This document shows, piece after piece, positions 63,056 to 64,000 of a stretch of DNA of 64,000 bases; the stretch's first letter is position 1, and every line of letters begins with the position of its first letter. Both the position numbers and the translations under genes were made by a program. This DNA comes from Pictodentalium vernedei. Its lineage: Eukaryota > Mollusca > Scaphopoda > Dentaliida > Dentaliidae. The DNA lies in NCBI GenBank assembly GCA_031216915.1, contig CM062291.1, forward strand, positions 36,646,484 through 36,710,483. Direction: 5' to 3'. The notes below the pieces were generated by a model. It saw nothing but the letters and a program-made list of their open reading frames with translations. It had not been told where the DNA came from and made no database searches.

Positions 63056-64000
63056 ATTTTTATACTGTACCAATGACCCAGACATAGCTGGTGCTAACTC
63101 TTAAAATATAGGGCCAAACACAAATTTTGCCCCCCAATCCCCAAAATTTGCATCTAAAATCAAAGAAAACATGTCCTGAAAGGCCCTCCACACTTCGCCC
63201 CCACTGCGCATGCGCAGTGTCAAGGACGTTCCGAAATTGGCGCCATTAATCATTCTAAGTTTGGCCCTTCATCAGTTAACATCTGACTGATCTTTGTGCT
63301 TATAAATCTCAGTTTAAATGATGCCAGACACATAAATATTAATGAAATGGTGATTCTAAGGAGGATAGAGAAGGAGGAGAGGAAAAAAATGTGTGACAGA
63401 ATATTATCAGGGCTGTAACTTAAAATTTTTTAATGAAATTATGTTAAGTTACCTATTTTCGAGGCAGCAGCCATTTTGTTGTCATTCTGATTATTATTTA
63501 GTTACACTGTTTTTTAAGTGTTTTCCTCTCTCCCTGTCCTTTAAGTCCCCCCTTGCTATTCTCCCATGCTTTTGGCATAGTTTTTGTAATTATTATTACT
63601 AAATTTTCTTGGGAGTTTTAGCTGAATAACAGAATGAATTCTGTTCTTTCCCCATGTTTACGTCTTAACCTACGGGTGGTTAGGCGTTGTGTTCTGCATC
63701 TACCATCTGATGTTCTGCAGTTTCTTCCCTGGAAGTCTCTGTTTTGCATCAGATAGTGTATTTTTGGTAACTGATTTCGGGCCTGGGTGCCTGGAGTCTT
63801 ATTTTAGTGTTTTTACACTCATTGTTTACATTTTCAACAGCCCTCTGTGTGAGGGGGGGGGGATTTCTAAAAAATAATATCTTGATGTTATTTTAATCGT
63901 AACTAGATACATTATTATTGTTCGTAAGTGTTGAATAAATTGTTTAAAATATTTTTAAAATTTTTGTCCACACTTAGGCTTGCGATCCATTGGGGCTCAA
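63056..64000 (+). mobile_element. Second DIRS copy, left end, running off the window
   Basis: Starts 'atttttatactgtaccaatgacccagacatagctgg' and follows 54427-55356 with substitutions and small gaps: the terminal repeat, 'cgcatgcgcagt', the leader with 'tctgatgttctgcag' and 'ttttgcatcagatag', up to the 'gatccattggggctcaa' equivalent of 55340-55355. The Gag-like start would lie about 160 bases beyond the window. Same orientation as the first copy, 1505 bases after its end. It is more diverged than the two ends of the first copy are from each other, so it is not a simple recent duplicate. Confidence 0.93.

Overview
This window looks like repeat-rich nuclear DNA from an animal, most likely a marine invertebrate. 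The evidence is short exons with GT/AG junctions separated by long introns, and dense nested animal-type mobile elements: DIRS, Jockey/CR1-like LINEs, Tc1, hAT, piggyBac-like MITEs, and tRNA- and 5S-derived SINEs. Two dispersed motifs, a 'tttagctcacatggcccaaaggcca' type start (41008) and a '...ggccccgtggggcctcttgttt' type end (51951), recall repeats I know from mollusc and other lophotrochozoan genomes. That placement is inference from memory. There are no bacterial-style operons and no CRISPR array.

Host genes are sparse. Four small plus-strand exons (40619-40707, 47207-47240, 48714-48824, 53473-53505) have splice sites and codon phases that join without a break (phases 1/0, 0/1, 1/1, 1/1). 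They encode a Ser/Thr-rich stretch of an unidentified protein. A separate plus-strand first-exon candidate at 5778-6208 encodes a PHD-like Cys/His cluster and starts 27 bases after a large fold-back element. Its exit phase does not fit the exon at 40619, so either an exon is missing between them or they are two genes.

Layout. 0-7 kb: a SINE, two inverted blocks of a GGGGCGAAACCGCCGA minisatellite, a 3.1 kb fold-back repeat and the PHD-like exon. 7-13.7 kb: a minus-strand LINE split by a 5.15 kb DNA transposon with 29-bp inverted ends, a TTAT duplication, a decayed DDE-like transposase and eleven copies of a TAACACCAATGAC motif near its ends. 14-29 kb: MITEs, LINE tails, a Tc1 relic, two hAT-type MITEs with 8-bp duplications and a 199-bp near-perfect palindrome inside a LINE. 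29-40 kb: mostly unassigned sequence with hairpins, a three-level nested insertion, a second Tc1 relic and a 153-bp satellite. 40-54 kb: the multi-exon gene, whose introns hold a 3.6 kb hAT element with a perfect 8-bp duplication, tRNA SINEs, a SINE with a 5S rRNA head on the same body and tail, and further MITEs. 54.4-61.55 kb: a full-length DIRS retrotransposon with inverted terminal repeats, internal complementary region, Gag-like ORF, RT/RNase H/methyltransferase-like ORF and tyrosine recombinase ORF. The recombinase frame breaks just before its nucleophilic tyrosine. A second DIRS copy in the same orientation begins at 63056, inside a MITE, and runs off the window.

The window is largely a record of nested transposition. 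Several insertions can be dated relative to each other because they interrupt a readable host element, and the uninterrupted state can be inferred to the base for the 5.15 kb transposon, the hAT element and the 199-bp palindrome.
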